Below are positions 35,871 to 47,500 of a stretch of DNA of 64,000 bases, in pieces (the first letter of the stretch is position 1; the number at the start of each line of letters is the position of its first letter). A program made the position numbers and the translations under genes. Source of the DNA: Eutreptiella sp. 'Long Island Sound 2002' (lineage: Eukaryota; Euglenozoa; Euglenophyceae; Eutreptiales; Eutreptiaceae). The notes below the pieces were generated by a model that was given only the letters and a program-made list of their open reading frames with translations, did no database searches and was not told where the DNA came from. The DNA lies in assembly GCA_964036045.1 (NCBI GenBank), contig OZ038400.1, forward strand, positions 12,707,079 through 12,771,078. Reading direction: 5' to 3'.

Positions 35871-38800
35871 TTTTTTGCACTTCCGGCTTTCATGCCCAAG
35901 ACACCTGTCAATTCTGAGATCTAGAGCCGTTTTGGGCCACCCCCCGCTTGGGTTGGTTTCCCAACGGCTACATTTTCTAGGGTGTTCGTGGGTTTTTTGC
36001 ACTCCCGGGACCTTCCTCTAGAGACTAGTGTCCCTTCCACGCCCAAGACACCTGTCAATTCGGAGATCTAGAGCCGTTTTGGGCCACCCCCCGCTTGGGT
36101 TGGTTTCCCAACGGCTACATTTTCTAGGGTGTTCGTGGGTTTTTTGCACTCCCGGGACCTTCCTCTAGAGACTAGTGTCGCTTCCACGCCCAAGACACCT
36201 GTCAATTCGGAGATCTAGAGCCATTTCAGGCCAGCCCCCGCTTGGGTTGGTTTCTCAATGGCTACGTTTTCTACGGTCTTCCTGGCTTTCTTGCACTCCC
36301 GGGACCTTCCTCTAGAGACTAGTGTCGCTTTCACGCCGAAGACACGTGTCGATTCGGAGAGCTACAGCCGTTTTGGGCCACCCCCCGCTTGGGTTGGTTT
36401 CCCAACGGCTACGTTTTCTACGGTGTTCTTGGCTTTTTCTGCACTCCCGGGACCTTCCTCTAGAGACTAGTGTCGCTTTCACGCCCAAGACACCTGTCAA
36501 TTCGGAGATCTGGAGCCGTTTTGGGCCACCCCCCGCTTGGGTTGGTTTCTCAACGGCTACGTTTTCTACGGTGTTCCTGGCTTTTTTGCACTCCCGGGAC
36601 CTTCCTCTAGAGACTAGTGTTGCTTTCACGCCCAAGACAACTGTAAATTCGGAGATCTAGAGCCATTTTGGGCCACCCCCCGCTTGGGTTGGTTTCCCAA
36701 CGGCTACATTTTCTAGGGTGTTCGTGGGTTTTTTGCACTCCCGGGACCTTCCTCTAGAGACTAGTGTCGCTTTCACGCCCAAGACACCTGTCAATTCGGA
36801 GATCTAGAGCCGTTTTGGGCCACCCCCCGCTTGGGTTGGTTTCCCAACGGCTACGTTTTCTACGGTGTTCCTGGCTTTTTTGCACTCCCGGGACCTTCCT
36901 CTAGAGACTAGTGTCGCTTTCAAGCCCAAGACACCTGTCAATTCGGAGATCTGGAGCCGTTTTGGGCCACCCCCCGCTCGGGTTGGTTTCCCAACGGCTA
37001 CGTTTTCTACGGTGTTCCTGGCTTTTTTGCACTCCCGGGACCTTCCTCTAGAGACTAGTGTCGCTTTCACGCCCAAGACACCTGTCAATTCGAAGATCTA
37101 GAGCCGTTTTGGGCCACCCCCCGCTTGGGTTGGTTTCCCAACGGCTACGTTTTCTACGGTGTTTCTGGCTTTTTTGCACTCCCGGGACCTTCCTCTAGAG
37201 ACTAGTGTTGCTCTCACGCCCAAGACACCTGTCAATTCGGAGATCTAGAGCCTTTTTGGGCCACCCCCCGCTTCGGTTGGTTTCCCAACGGCTACATTTT
37301 CTAGGGTGTTCGTGGCTCTTTTGCACTCCCGGGACCTTCCTCTAGAGACTAGTGTCGCTTTCACGCCCAAGACACCTGTCAATTCGGAGATCTAGAGCTG
37401 TTTTGGGCCACCTCCGCTCGGGTTGGTTTCCCAACGGCTACGTTTTCTACGGTGTTCCTGGCTTTTTTGCACTCCCAGGACCTTCCTCTAGAGACTAGTG
37501 TCGCTTTGACGCCCAAGACACCTGTCAATTCGGAGATCTAGAGCTGTTTTGGGCCACCTCCGCTCGGGTTGGTTTCCCAACGGCTACGTTTTCTACGGTG
37601 TTCCTGGCTTTTTTGCACTCCCGGGACCTTTCTCTAGAGACTAGTGTCGCTTTCACGCCCAAGACATCTGTCAATTCGGAGATCTAGAGCCGTTTTGGGC
37701 CACCCCCCGCTTGGGTTGGTTTCCCAACGGCTACGCTTTGTACGGTGTTCCTGGCTTTTTTGCACTCCCGGGACCTTCCTCTAGAGACTAGTGTCGCTTT
37801 CACGCCCAAGACACCTGTCAATTCGGAGATCTAGAGCCGTTTTGGGCCACCCCCCGCTTGGGTTGGTTTCCCAACGGCTACTTTTTCTACGGTGTTCCTG
37901 GCTTTTTTGCACTCCCGGGACCTTCCTCTAGAGACTAGTGTCGCTTTCACGCCCAAGACACCTGTCAATTCGGAGATCTAGAGCCGTTTTGGGCCACCCC
38001 CCGCTTGGGTTGGTTTCCCAACGGCTACGTTTTCTACGGTGTTCCTGGCTTTTTTGCACTCCCAGGACCTTCCTCTAGGGACTAGTGTCGCTTTCACGCC
38101 AAAGACAACTGTCAATTCGGAGATCTAGAGCCGTTTTGGGCCACCCCCTGCTTGGGTTGGTTTCCCAACAGCTACGTTTTCTACGGTGTTCCTGGCTTTT
38201 TTGCACTCCCGGGATCTTCCTCTAGAGACTAGTGTTGCTTTCACGCCCAAGACACCTGTCAAGTCTCAGAGATCTAGAGCCGTTTTGGGCCACCCCCCTC
38301 TTGGGTTGGTTTCCCAACGGCTACGTTTTCTACGGTGTTCATGGCTTCTTTGCACTCCCGGGACCTTCCTCTAGAGACTAGTGTCGCTTTCACGCCCAAG
38401 ATACCTGTCGATTCGGAGAGCTAGGGCCGTTTTGGGCCACCCCCCGCTTGGGTTGGTTTCCCAACGGCTACGTTTTCTACGGTGTTCCTGGCTTTTTTGC
38501 ACTCCTGGGACCTTCCTCTAGAGACTAGTGTCGCTTTCACGCCCAGGACACCTGTCAATTCGGAGATCTAGAGCCGTTTTGGGCCACCCCCCGCTTGGGT
38601 TGGTTTCCCAACGGCTACGTTTTCTACGGTGTTCCTGGCTTTTTTGCACTCCCGGGACCTTCCTCTAGAGACTAGTGTTGCTTTCACGCCCAAGACACCT
38701 GTCAATTCGGAGATCTAGAGCCTTTTTGGGCCACCCCCCGCTTGGGTTGGTTTCCCAACGGCTACATTTTCTAGGGTGTTCGTGGTTTTTTTGCACTCCC

Positions 38801-41303
38801 GGGACCTTCCTCTAGAGACTAGTGTTGCTTTCACGCCCAAGACACCTGTCCATTCGGAGATCTAGAGCCGTTTTGGGCCACCCCCGCTTGGGTTGGTTTC
38901 CCAACGGCTACATTTTCTACGGTGTTCCTGGCTTTTTTGCACTCCCGGGACCTTCCTCTAGAGACTAGTGTCGCTTTGACACCAAAGATACCTGTCAATT
39001 CGGAGATCTAGAGCCGTTTTGGGCCACCCCCCGCTCGGGTTGGTTTCCCAACGGCTACGTTTTCTACGGTGTTCTTGGCTTTTTTGCACTCCCGGGACCT
39101 TCCTCTAGAGACTAGTGTCGCTTTCACGCCCAAGACACCTGTCAATTCGGAGATCTAGAGCCGTTTTGGGCCACCCCCCGCTCGGGTGGTTTCCCAACGG
39201 CTATGTTTTCTACGGTGTTTCTGGCTTTTTTGCACTCCCAGGACCTTCCTCTAGAGACTAGTGTCGCTTTCACGCCCAAGACACCTGTCAATTCGAAGAT
39301 CTAGAGCCGTTTTGGGCCACCCCCCGCTTGGGTTGGTTTCCCAACGGCTACGTTTTCTACGGTGTTCCTGGCTTTTTTGCACTCCCGGGACCTTCCTCTA
39401 GAGACTAGTGTTGCTCTCACGCCCAAGACACCTGTCAATTCGGAGATCTAGAGCCTTTTTGGGCCACCCCCCGCTTCGGTTGGTTTCCCAACGGCTACAT
39501 TTTCTAGGGTGTCCGTGGCTCTTTTGCACTCCCGGGACCTTCCTCTAGAGACTAGTGTCGCTTTCACGCCCAAGACACCTGTCAATTCGGAGATCTAGAG
39601 CCGTTTTGGGCCACCACCCGCTTGGGTTGGTTTCCCAACGGCTACGTTTTCTACGGTGTTCCTGGCTTTTTTGCACTCCCAGGACCTTCCTCTAGAGAAT
39701 AGTGTCGCTTTGACGCCCAAGACACCTGTCAAGTCGGAGATCTAGAGCCGTTTTGGGCCACCCCCCGCTCGGGTTGGTTTCCAAAAGGCTATGTTTTCTA
39801 CGATGTTCATGGCTTTTTTGCACTCCCAGGACCTTCCTCTAGAGACTAGTGTCGCTTTCACGCCCAAGACACCTGTCAATTCGGAGATCTAGAGCCGTTT
39901 TGGGCCACCCCCCGCTTGGGTTGGTTTCCCAACGGCTACGTTTTCTACGGTGTTCCTGGCTTTTTTGCACTCCCGGGACCTTCCTCTAGAGACTAGTGTC
40001 GCTTTCACGCCCAAGACACCTGTCAATTCGGAGATCTAGAGCCGTTTTGGGCCAGCCCCCGCTTGGGTTGGTTTCCCAACGGCTACGTTTTCTACGGTGT
40101 TCCTGGCTTTTTTGCACTCCCGGGACCTTCCTCTAGAGACTAGTGTCGCTTTCACGCCCAAGACACCTGTCAACACGGAGATCTAGAGCCGTTTTGGGCC
40201 ACCCCCTGCTTGGGTTGGTTTCCCAACAGCTACGTTTTCTACGGTGTTCCTGGCTTTTTTGCACTCCCGGGATCTTCCTCTAGAGACTAGTGTCGCTTTC
40301 ACGCCCAAGACACCTGTCAATTCGGAGATCTGGAGCCGTTTTGGGCCACCCCCCGCTTCGGTTGGTTTCCCAACGGCTACGTTTTCTACGGTGTTCCTGG
40401 CTTTTTTGCACTCCCGGGACCTTCCTCTAAAGACTAGTGTCGCTTTCACGCCAAAGACACCTGTCAATTCGGAGAGCTAGAGCCGTTTTGGGCCACCCCC
40501 CTCTTGGGTTGGTTTCCCAACGGCTACATTTTCTACGGTGTTCCTGGCTTTTTTGCACTCCCGGGACCTTCCTCTAGAGACTAGTGTCGCTTTCACGCCC
40601 AGGACACCTGTCAATTCGGAGATCTAGAGCCGTTTTGGGCCACCCCCCGCTTGGGTTGGTTTCCCAACGGCTACGTTTTCTACGGTGTTCCTGGCTTTTT
40701 TGCACTCCCGGGACCTTCCTCTAGAGACTAATGTTGCTTTCACGCCGAAGACACCTGTCAATTCGGAGATCTAGAGCCTTTTTGGGCCACCCCCCGCTTG
40801 GGTTGGTTTCCCAACGGCTACATTTTCTAGGGTGTTCCTGGCTTTTTTGCACTCCCGGGACCTTCCTCTAGAGACTAGTGTTGCTTTCACGCCCAAGACA
40901 CCTGTCAATTTGCAGATCTACAGCCGTTTTGGGCCACCCCCCGCTTGGGTTGGTTTCCCAACGGCTACGTTTTCTACGGTGTTCATGGCTTTTTTGCACT
41001 CCCAGGACCTTCCTCTAGAGACTAGTGTCGCTTTGACGCCCAAGACACCTGTCAATTCGGAGATCTAGAGCCGTTTTGGGCCACCCCCCGCTCGGGTTGG
41101 TTTCCCAACGGCTACGTTTTCTACGGTGTTCTTGGCTTTTTTGCACTCCCGGGACCTTCCTCTAGAGACTAGTGTCGCTTTGACGCCCAAGACACCTGTC
41201 AAGTCGGAGATCTAGAGCCGTTTAGGGCCACCCCCCGCTTGGGTTGGTTTCCCAACGGCTACGTTTTCTACGGTGTTCCTGGCTTTTTTGCACTCCCGGG
41301 ACC
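35871..41303. repeat. ~147-bp satellite array, left part, about 37 units
   Basis: Successive CCTTCCTCTA cores lie at 36011, 36159, 36305 and 36453 and at 37041, 37189 and 37335, a mean period of 147 bp. Each unit contains AGCCGTT..GGG facing CCC..AACGGCT, an imperfect 10-bp stem, plus CTCTAGAG and AGATCT palindromes. Units of exactly 147 bp keep frame and give short chance ORFs (LHSRDLPLETSVAF...). The array is interrupted at 41304 by the retrotransposon and resumes at 52626. Confidence 0.95.
41299..41303. other. Target-site duplication, left copy
   Basis: GGACC of the satellite unit directly before the element. The same five bases reappear at 52626-52630, after which the satellite unit continues with TTCCTCTAGAG. 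Confidence 0.8.
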
Positions 41304-42088
41304 AGAAAAGTTTATAGTGTTTTCAGCACTGTGTTTTTGCTTCTCCTGCTGGTTGCTGTAGGTGTAGGGTTTCCTGCTGCTTGTTTTGGAAGATGAAAAC
41401 CTTTGTTTTGCAGAGATAGAGTCAATCCAGGATAACCCGAGGCAGAAGTGTGCAAAGAGGAGAAGATCAGGATCAAAGCATGAAGGGCTGCAGTGTAAAC
41501 AGTGAAAGATGATTGGATATTCACAGAAACAGCAACTCAGGTCACAAATGAATGCATATTCACAAAGATAGCTCAAATGGTTTGGAAAAGAGTTAGAAAA
41601 CTGCCTCGTGGTCACTCTCTCTTCATAGTGCCATCTCAGGAGATGTGCACGCTTTGTTTTGGGTCCCATATGTGCTGAGGTGGCAGGGCATGTGGCGATG
41701 AGGTCACTGCCATGTCACATGGGATCTTCCTACTTAGCTAGGCTGACCGGGAATTGAACCCAGGACCTCTCAAAAAGAGGTGCCCAGCCCCCTAGGGTGC
41801 ATACCACTAGGATAGCTAAGAATTCATGGAAAAACATAGATAAATTCATAGGCTCTACCTTAGGCATGTCAGTGCTCAGTCAACTCAGGAAAAGATGAAT
41901 AGCTTCACATTGAAAGGGGATTAAGGGGTCCACTCCATATCCTGATTGGGTGTTTGGTTCCATAGGTCAAAATGTGTTATCACCACTTTTGGTGGGACCA
42001 ATACTAAGATAAAAATGCATGGATGCTCAGTGCATCTCCAATACAACTAGAGTATGCCTCAAAGCAATGGAAAAGCACTTTTTCTTAC
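41304..42088 (-). repeat. 3' LTR
   Basis: About 777 bp match the other LTR from TTATAGTGTTTTCAGCAC (41312) to CTTTTTCTTAC (42088). Eight further bases (AGAAAAGT) lie between the duplicated GGACC and the shared start and are absent next to the 5' LTR, so the exact element end is uncertain by that amount. Confidence 0.92.
41733..41820 (-). other. tRNA-like segment in the 3' LTR
   Basis: Read on the minus strand, 88 nt are closed by CTTAGCTA and TAGCTAAG. Inside are an A-box-like TAGTGGTATGC, an anticodon-type hairpin ACCTC-TTTTTGA-GAGGT whose 7-nt loop would place UUU at the anticodon, and a T-arm CTGGG-TTCAATT-CCCGG containing a full B-box GGTTCAATTCC. The variable region is only one base and the acceptor pairing is not in standard register, so this is a tRNA-derived sequence rather than a proven tRNA gene. 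Confidence 0.5.
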
Positions 42089-42097
42089 CCCCCCCTT
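42088..42097 (-). promoter_or_regulatory. Polypurine tract next to the 3' LTR
   Basis: On the minus strand AAGGGGGGGG directly abuts the LTR start GTAAGAAAAAG. This is the position and composition expected of the plus-strand primer of an LTR retroelement, and it helps fix the LTR edge. Confidence 0.75.
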
Positions 42098-44557
42098 GTG
42101 CTGTGGTGGCCACCACTGTCGCATTTTAGGAAAAAGGGAATTTTTCTTGGCCTTTCCTTGGTTTCCACATCTACTTTAAAATACCTACAGTTTCCCTCAC
42201 ACTGAAAAATGGGCGCTCACCATGGCTGGCGTCCTTTTGCTGCTCTGATTGTATCATTTCCTACAGAGGACTCAGCGCTCATGGCGCTGCCGGGGCTCCT
42301 GTGGCTTGGTTGGGTTAGTATGGGAGCATGACAAGACATGTGCATATGCATCCCTCCCTCCAAGACGCAGCGTCGACACAAACCCAACGCAAGACACATT
42401 ATACACACTCGCATGGGTTCTCGTAAACCTGCTGGCGACCTGTGACCTGTCTTAGGGCGAAGGGAGTCTCGAAAAAATTAAATTGCCCCTTGGTGGGGTC
42501 TTGGGTTCTGCTCAGTCTCTCCATGCACCTGCGTTTCGGCCTGAACACGGCCTACTCAGCGAGGCTGCGCGTGGGTATCTGCAGAGGCAGGAATGGGAGA
42601 ATTATGGACGAATCCCCACAAAAAAACGAAGCGGCGACACCAAAATCCGTCGAATGACGGCGTAGAATTTTTCTGAAACGACACACCTGAGCAGAATCCA
42701 ATTGTGCATCAGAAGCACATTTTTATAGAAATTATAGTCATCTCTGGATTTTTTAAATCCCGAAATTCATACGCATAAAATGGTGGCGCGCAGGAGCGGC
42801 TCCTAGCGAAGCGCCGGAAAATGGAGAAATAATGGAATTATAAACGTATGTCTCACGTAGTCTTGGAAATGACGAGACACACATTAATAAATAAACATAC
42901 AGATTCCACCCACACTAATAGAAGCTTCAAAAATTCAAGAATTCAAAAATGAACGAAAAGACTTCAATGAATCAGGTATAAACTACAGGTATGCTCGTCT
43001 CGTATGCCGCATACACATGGCTCGTCTCGTGTCTCCTTGAACGAGCCTTGTAGCAGCGCTAACAAAGATAGAACGCGATAGAGGGATTGATTAGAAAAAT
43101 TGCAGATAATTAGCGGTCAGATCGGGGTGATTAGACATACACACAAGTGCATAGCAACGGTCTTCGCGTGCGCCTCACTTGCTCTCTCTCTCCAGCGGTA
43201 GGTAAGGTGAGTAAGCCCAGGCGGGGCCACCCCCTGGTAGAGTTCGTGATTGACGCTCAGATGGGCAGGATTGCCCGCGGTACTGTTGCATACTCGCGCA
43301 TTCACACACGCATTCAAGGGTAGGCCACGCGAAGTGCGCACGGTACACCTTGTTTAGGCTACCCAGGGGCTCCTCGGTACGTTCTTTAAGAGAACCTGAG
43401 GAGTCCCTTAACGCTTGCTTGCTTGACAAGGGTAGCTGGTCCTCCAGCGTGTTTGCGGACAGTGTATTATAGGTCACACTGAGAAGGGTATAATACCTGG
43501 AGTGTGGCTTGGTTCCTCCGCCGCAAACGCCCTTTCATTTGCCTTTTTTTTACAGGTGGGCAGGTAGGGTGATTGGTGCAGCAGCAATTTTTTTATGCCC
43601 TGCTAAACAAGGGCGCAGATCACACAAACAAGTAACTCCCCTCTGCCTGTGGCAGAGCAGGGAGTCCGACTCAATCGACATCTGCGCCGTGCACGCAAGA
43701 GCATCTCTTCCCTCCAAGCCCTAGCAGGGGAAACGCGTTGTGGCGTCCCCTGTTAGGCCACAGTTGCTTAGCAGCGCTGTGTTCTCTTGTCATTTCACAG
43801 GAGGGTCGCTAGGACCCACGACACCTTTGCCTTCGCAACGCCCAGTAGAGTGTGTGTGTAGGAGTGGTAGTCCTGTGTGGGGGCTAGAGCCAGTTGCCCA
43901 GTGCTCGCCCACCAGGATGGTGCCACTGTAGGGTGTGTAGGACCTGTGGTGCGTGTGTCACTGTCCCACCCGTTTCCTACAATTTTAGCAGGGTTGGTGG
44001 GCTGTGGCAGTGGTTAGGTCAGTGTTTTGGCCACATAGCAAAACGGCGTTTTCATGCCTTCATAGCTTTTGGCCACCCCTCCCTGTAGTAGACAGATAGG
44101 TAGGGAAAACAATACCTGGATTAGTACGCTGGGTATTCCCCAAAGGTTTTGCGCCAGCACAGAAATTGGGCGCATAGGGGAGGGGAGACCCGGGGCGTAC
44201 CCCGTGGCATCAATAAGCCAACCCTCCAGGTTCAGCAAGGGCGCACACTTGGGTATAATTAGGACACCACTTCTGCGGCTTGCTCTCAGGACCTTAGGAA
44301 TAGCACACTCTCACATACGCTTTGGCAGGTAAGGGTAAGGTTCAGTCCCTAGCTTTAGTCTTGGAGGCAAGCGTCTCAGCGAGCTTCAGCAACTCACCAA
44401 GGTTGTTCTGGGACAAGTAGTCAACCAGAACTGAGTTTAGGCGTCCCTCAGGTAGAACAAATGCAGAGAAGGGCTCCCAGGTGGCCTCTTCGACTCCAAA
44501 CCCTTCCCAGAGGGTGAGGAAGCGCCAACCCTGGCGATAGCGGTGGCGTAGGACAGA
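42098..44557 (-). other. Long 3' interval of the retrotransposon without a recognised gene
   Basis: About 2.5 kb separate the pol stop from the polypurine tract. ORFs are at most about 100 codons and lie on both strands. None has a signal peptide plus transmembrane segment that would suggest an envelope. 43540-44330 is GC-rich with GTGGGC/GTGTGT stretches. This is unusually long for the 3' end of a Ty3-type element. Confidence 0.6.
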
Positions 44558-47500
44558 TTACACCAGGTAGAAGCCTTCCTTAGCCATCTCCTCGGCGTTC
44601 ATGTCAGGGAGTTCACCTTCAACTTCCATAGGGCTGGCAGCCCCTTGTAGGTCCAGAGCGGCGATTTCCTCGTCGTTCAGCTCCCACTCCTCCCCACAGA
44701 GGTCTTCAGGATCATAGTAGCGCTTCAGGTGTTGAGCAGCGCACACCAGGGTCCCCCCTAGACGGGGAGAACACCGCACGGTGATACGGTGTCCATCCAC
44801 TGATAGGATCTTGTACGGCCCGAAGTATGGGTCATCGCTGGTAGAGCGTGGCCAGGCGGGTAGTCGACTGTGGTGCACCAGCACCCAGTCCCCCTCTTGG
44901 TAGGTGGCCGGTACTCGGTGCTTGTTCTTCTTGTTCCACTGACGCTCCCTCACTCTCTGGAGCATAGCCTTGGCCTTGTCCACCTTCGCTTGCTGTTCTT
45001 GGACCCATTCACCCACAGAAGAATGGGTGTCCTCTGGATAGGGGGCATGTAGGAACCACGCCGGGCGCCCCAGGAATAGCTCATGGGCCGAGTAGCCAGT
45101 CGCTGAACTCTCTTGGGAGTTCATCATCAAGGATATGACGGGGAGTAGTCTCACCCAGTCTCTGGTGCGTTCAGTTTTGCACCATATCCTGACGTTCTCC
45201 TTCAGGACACGGATCTGTCGCTCACATAGGGGGTTGCTCGTGTGAGAGTAGGGAATCCCCGTAGACACCTGGACATTGAGGGATCTCAGGACCCTCTTGT
45301 ACCAGCAAGTATCTGAGCGTACTCGCACGTCCTCATCGGAGTTGATCTCCTTGGGCGACCCATAGACACAAAACCACTCCTCCAGGAGTATCTTGATAGT
45401 CTCCCCCCCGGTAATGTGCTTGGTACATGGGAACACCCTGGTAAACCTGGTCAACCCACAGGTTGCCACGAGGGCGAAGTCATAGCCCCCGAACTTCGGC
45501 ATCTCCGTGTAGTCCACGTATAGAACACTGTTAGCACAGTGTGGGATGGGCAGGGTCGAGTAGAGACCTCTGTCCCTGATATCCCCTGGTTTACAGGACC
45601 TGCACGGGCACTTGTCCACGATAGGCTGGAGGGTTCTCCGCAGTTGGTCGTCAGTCCACGTAGTGTGGAACCACTGCTTGAACAGCCTCAGGGTGCAGTC
45701 AGCACCCACATGACCACTGGACTCATGGGTCCACTTCAGCAGCGCTGGGACTCGGTCACTAGGCACCACGATACGGTCCTCGTGCCATAGGTAGCTCTTG
45801 TCCCTCTTCCACTGGTCTTGGTTGACCAGGAGGGGTTCAAGGCGTTTCTCCAGGCGCTTGTAGATATCCCCGAACTCTTTCAGGTACTCCAATTGTTGGA
45901 GTCCATCCAGGGGGCGTATCATAGTCATGTTGAGGTCCAAGTGGACGTCCATACGGCTGAACGACTCCTTAGCCAGCGCTTCAGACCGGGCACCAATCAG
46001 GGCGTCGAAGTTGTTGCGGCTGATGTAGTCGGCACACTCGTTCTTCACTCCCTGGATATGGTGTACCGTCAGCCGTAGTTGACTGAGGTAGGTCCACCAG
46101 CGCCGTAGCTTGGCCTTTTCAGGTGGGGGACCCTTCTGGAAACTGCGGACCGGTTCTTGGTCGCATAGCCAGACCACAGGGTTACTCCCCAACAGTCGTG
46201 CTTGTGAGGATAGCACCAGCATACCCGCGAGCAATTCCTGCTCATAGGTGGAGTAGTTCCCCCTGGCCTGGTTCCACTTCCAGTTCCAGTGGCCCAGAGG
46301 TACTAGGACCCACTTGTCGTCAGGGTAGCTGTGCTTGAGGGTTCCATCTCGGTTGAGACCTTCAGTCCCCCATTGGGAAATGGCTGAGTCGAACTCCTCC
46401 TTCTCTAGTGCTTGCCATTGGAACAACGTTCCACCACCGCCCACATTGCTGGCGTCGGTCACCAGGATAATCTCCCCTTGTGCTCTAGGCACGCCCAAGC
46501 ATTTAGCGTTGGCTACCTTGTCTTTGAGCTCGTCAAACGCTTGTTGCTCTTGTGGGCCCCAGCGCCAAGTAGTACTCTTCTTGATCAAGTCCGTCAGTAC
46601 GGCGCTGGTATAGGTGAAGTTTTTGATGTGGCGGCGATAGAAGTTGCACGCCCCAATGAAACTGCGTACATCATGAAGTCCTTTCTTGGGGTCTTTGTGT
46701 CGTACCTTGGCGTCCATCAGTGGTTTGGCCTTAGAGGCCGCTGGGGTCCACCACCCATAGCCAACGTCAAACCCCAGGTACTGCATGGTCTCCTGCATGA
46801 ACTCACACTTCTCCAGCTTGAGTCGAGTGTGGTTCTCCTGGCAGACCGCAAAGAACTCACCCAAGAGGATTAGGTGATCCTCCTGGGTATTGGTCCCAAG
46901 GCATACATCGTCGATGTGAGCCTCCATCTGGGCACCACGGGATATGAGCTCCTGCACCTTAGGTCTCCTTCGTAGGATGGACAAGATCTTGTTCATCAGC
47001 TCTTGGAATAGAGCGGGCGCGTTAGCCACGCCAAACGGCATGACCTTCCACTTGAACACCCTCCCCTGAGGGGTGATGAAGGCCAGTAGTTCCTGTGCGT
47101 TGGGCGTCAGGTCCACTTGCCAGAATCCGCTTCGCTTGTCCATTTTGGTCTTGTAGCGACAGGAGGCTATCTTCTCCAGGGTAGACTCCATATTGGGGAT
47201 GGACCCTGAGTGGTTCAGCGTCTTCTTGTTCAGCTCTCCATTGTCCACTACCAGCCGTTTGGCTGTAGACCCAGGTTTAGCCACCAGGAAACAGGGGCTG
47301 CAGTGTAGGGGGTAGTCCCCGTCCTTGTACTCCAGGACTAGGCCAGCGTCGATACACTCTTGTATCTGTTGCTCGATCTCGTCGGCCTGTTCTTTAGGAG
47401 CTGGATAGGGTCTCCTCCGGATCTTGTGACCCACGAACTCGGGTTTCAGCTTGAGGTCCATCTGTACCAGCTTGTCACATGAGGTAGGAGGGGGTAGTTC

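Noticed and set aside
42098-44557. Envelope-like gene downstream of pol
   Set aside because: There is no ORF with signal peptide and transmembrane segments, and the longest frames are near 100 codons.
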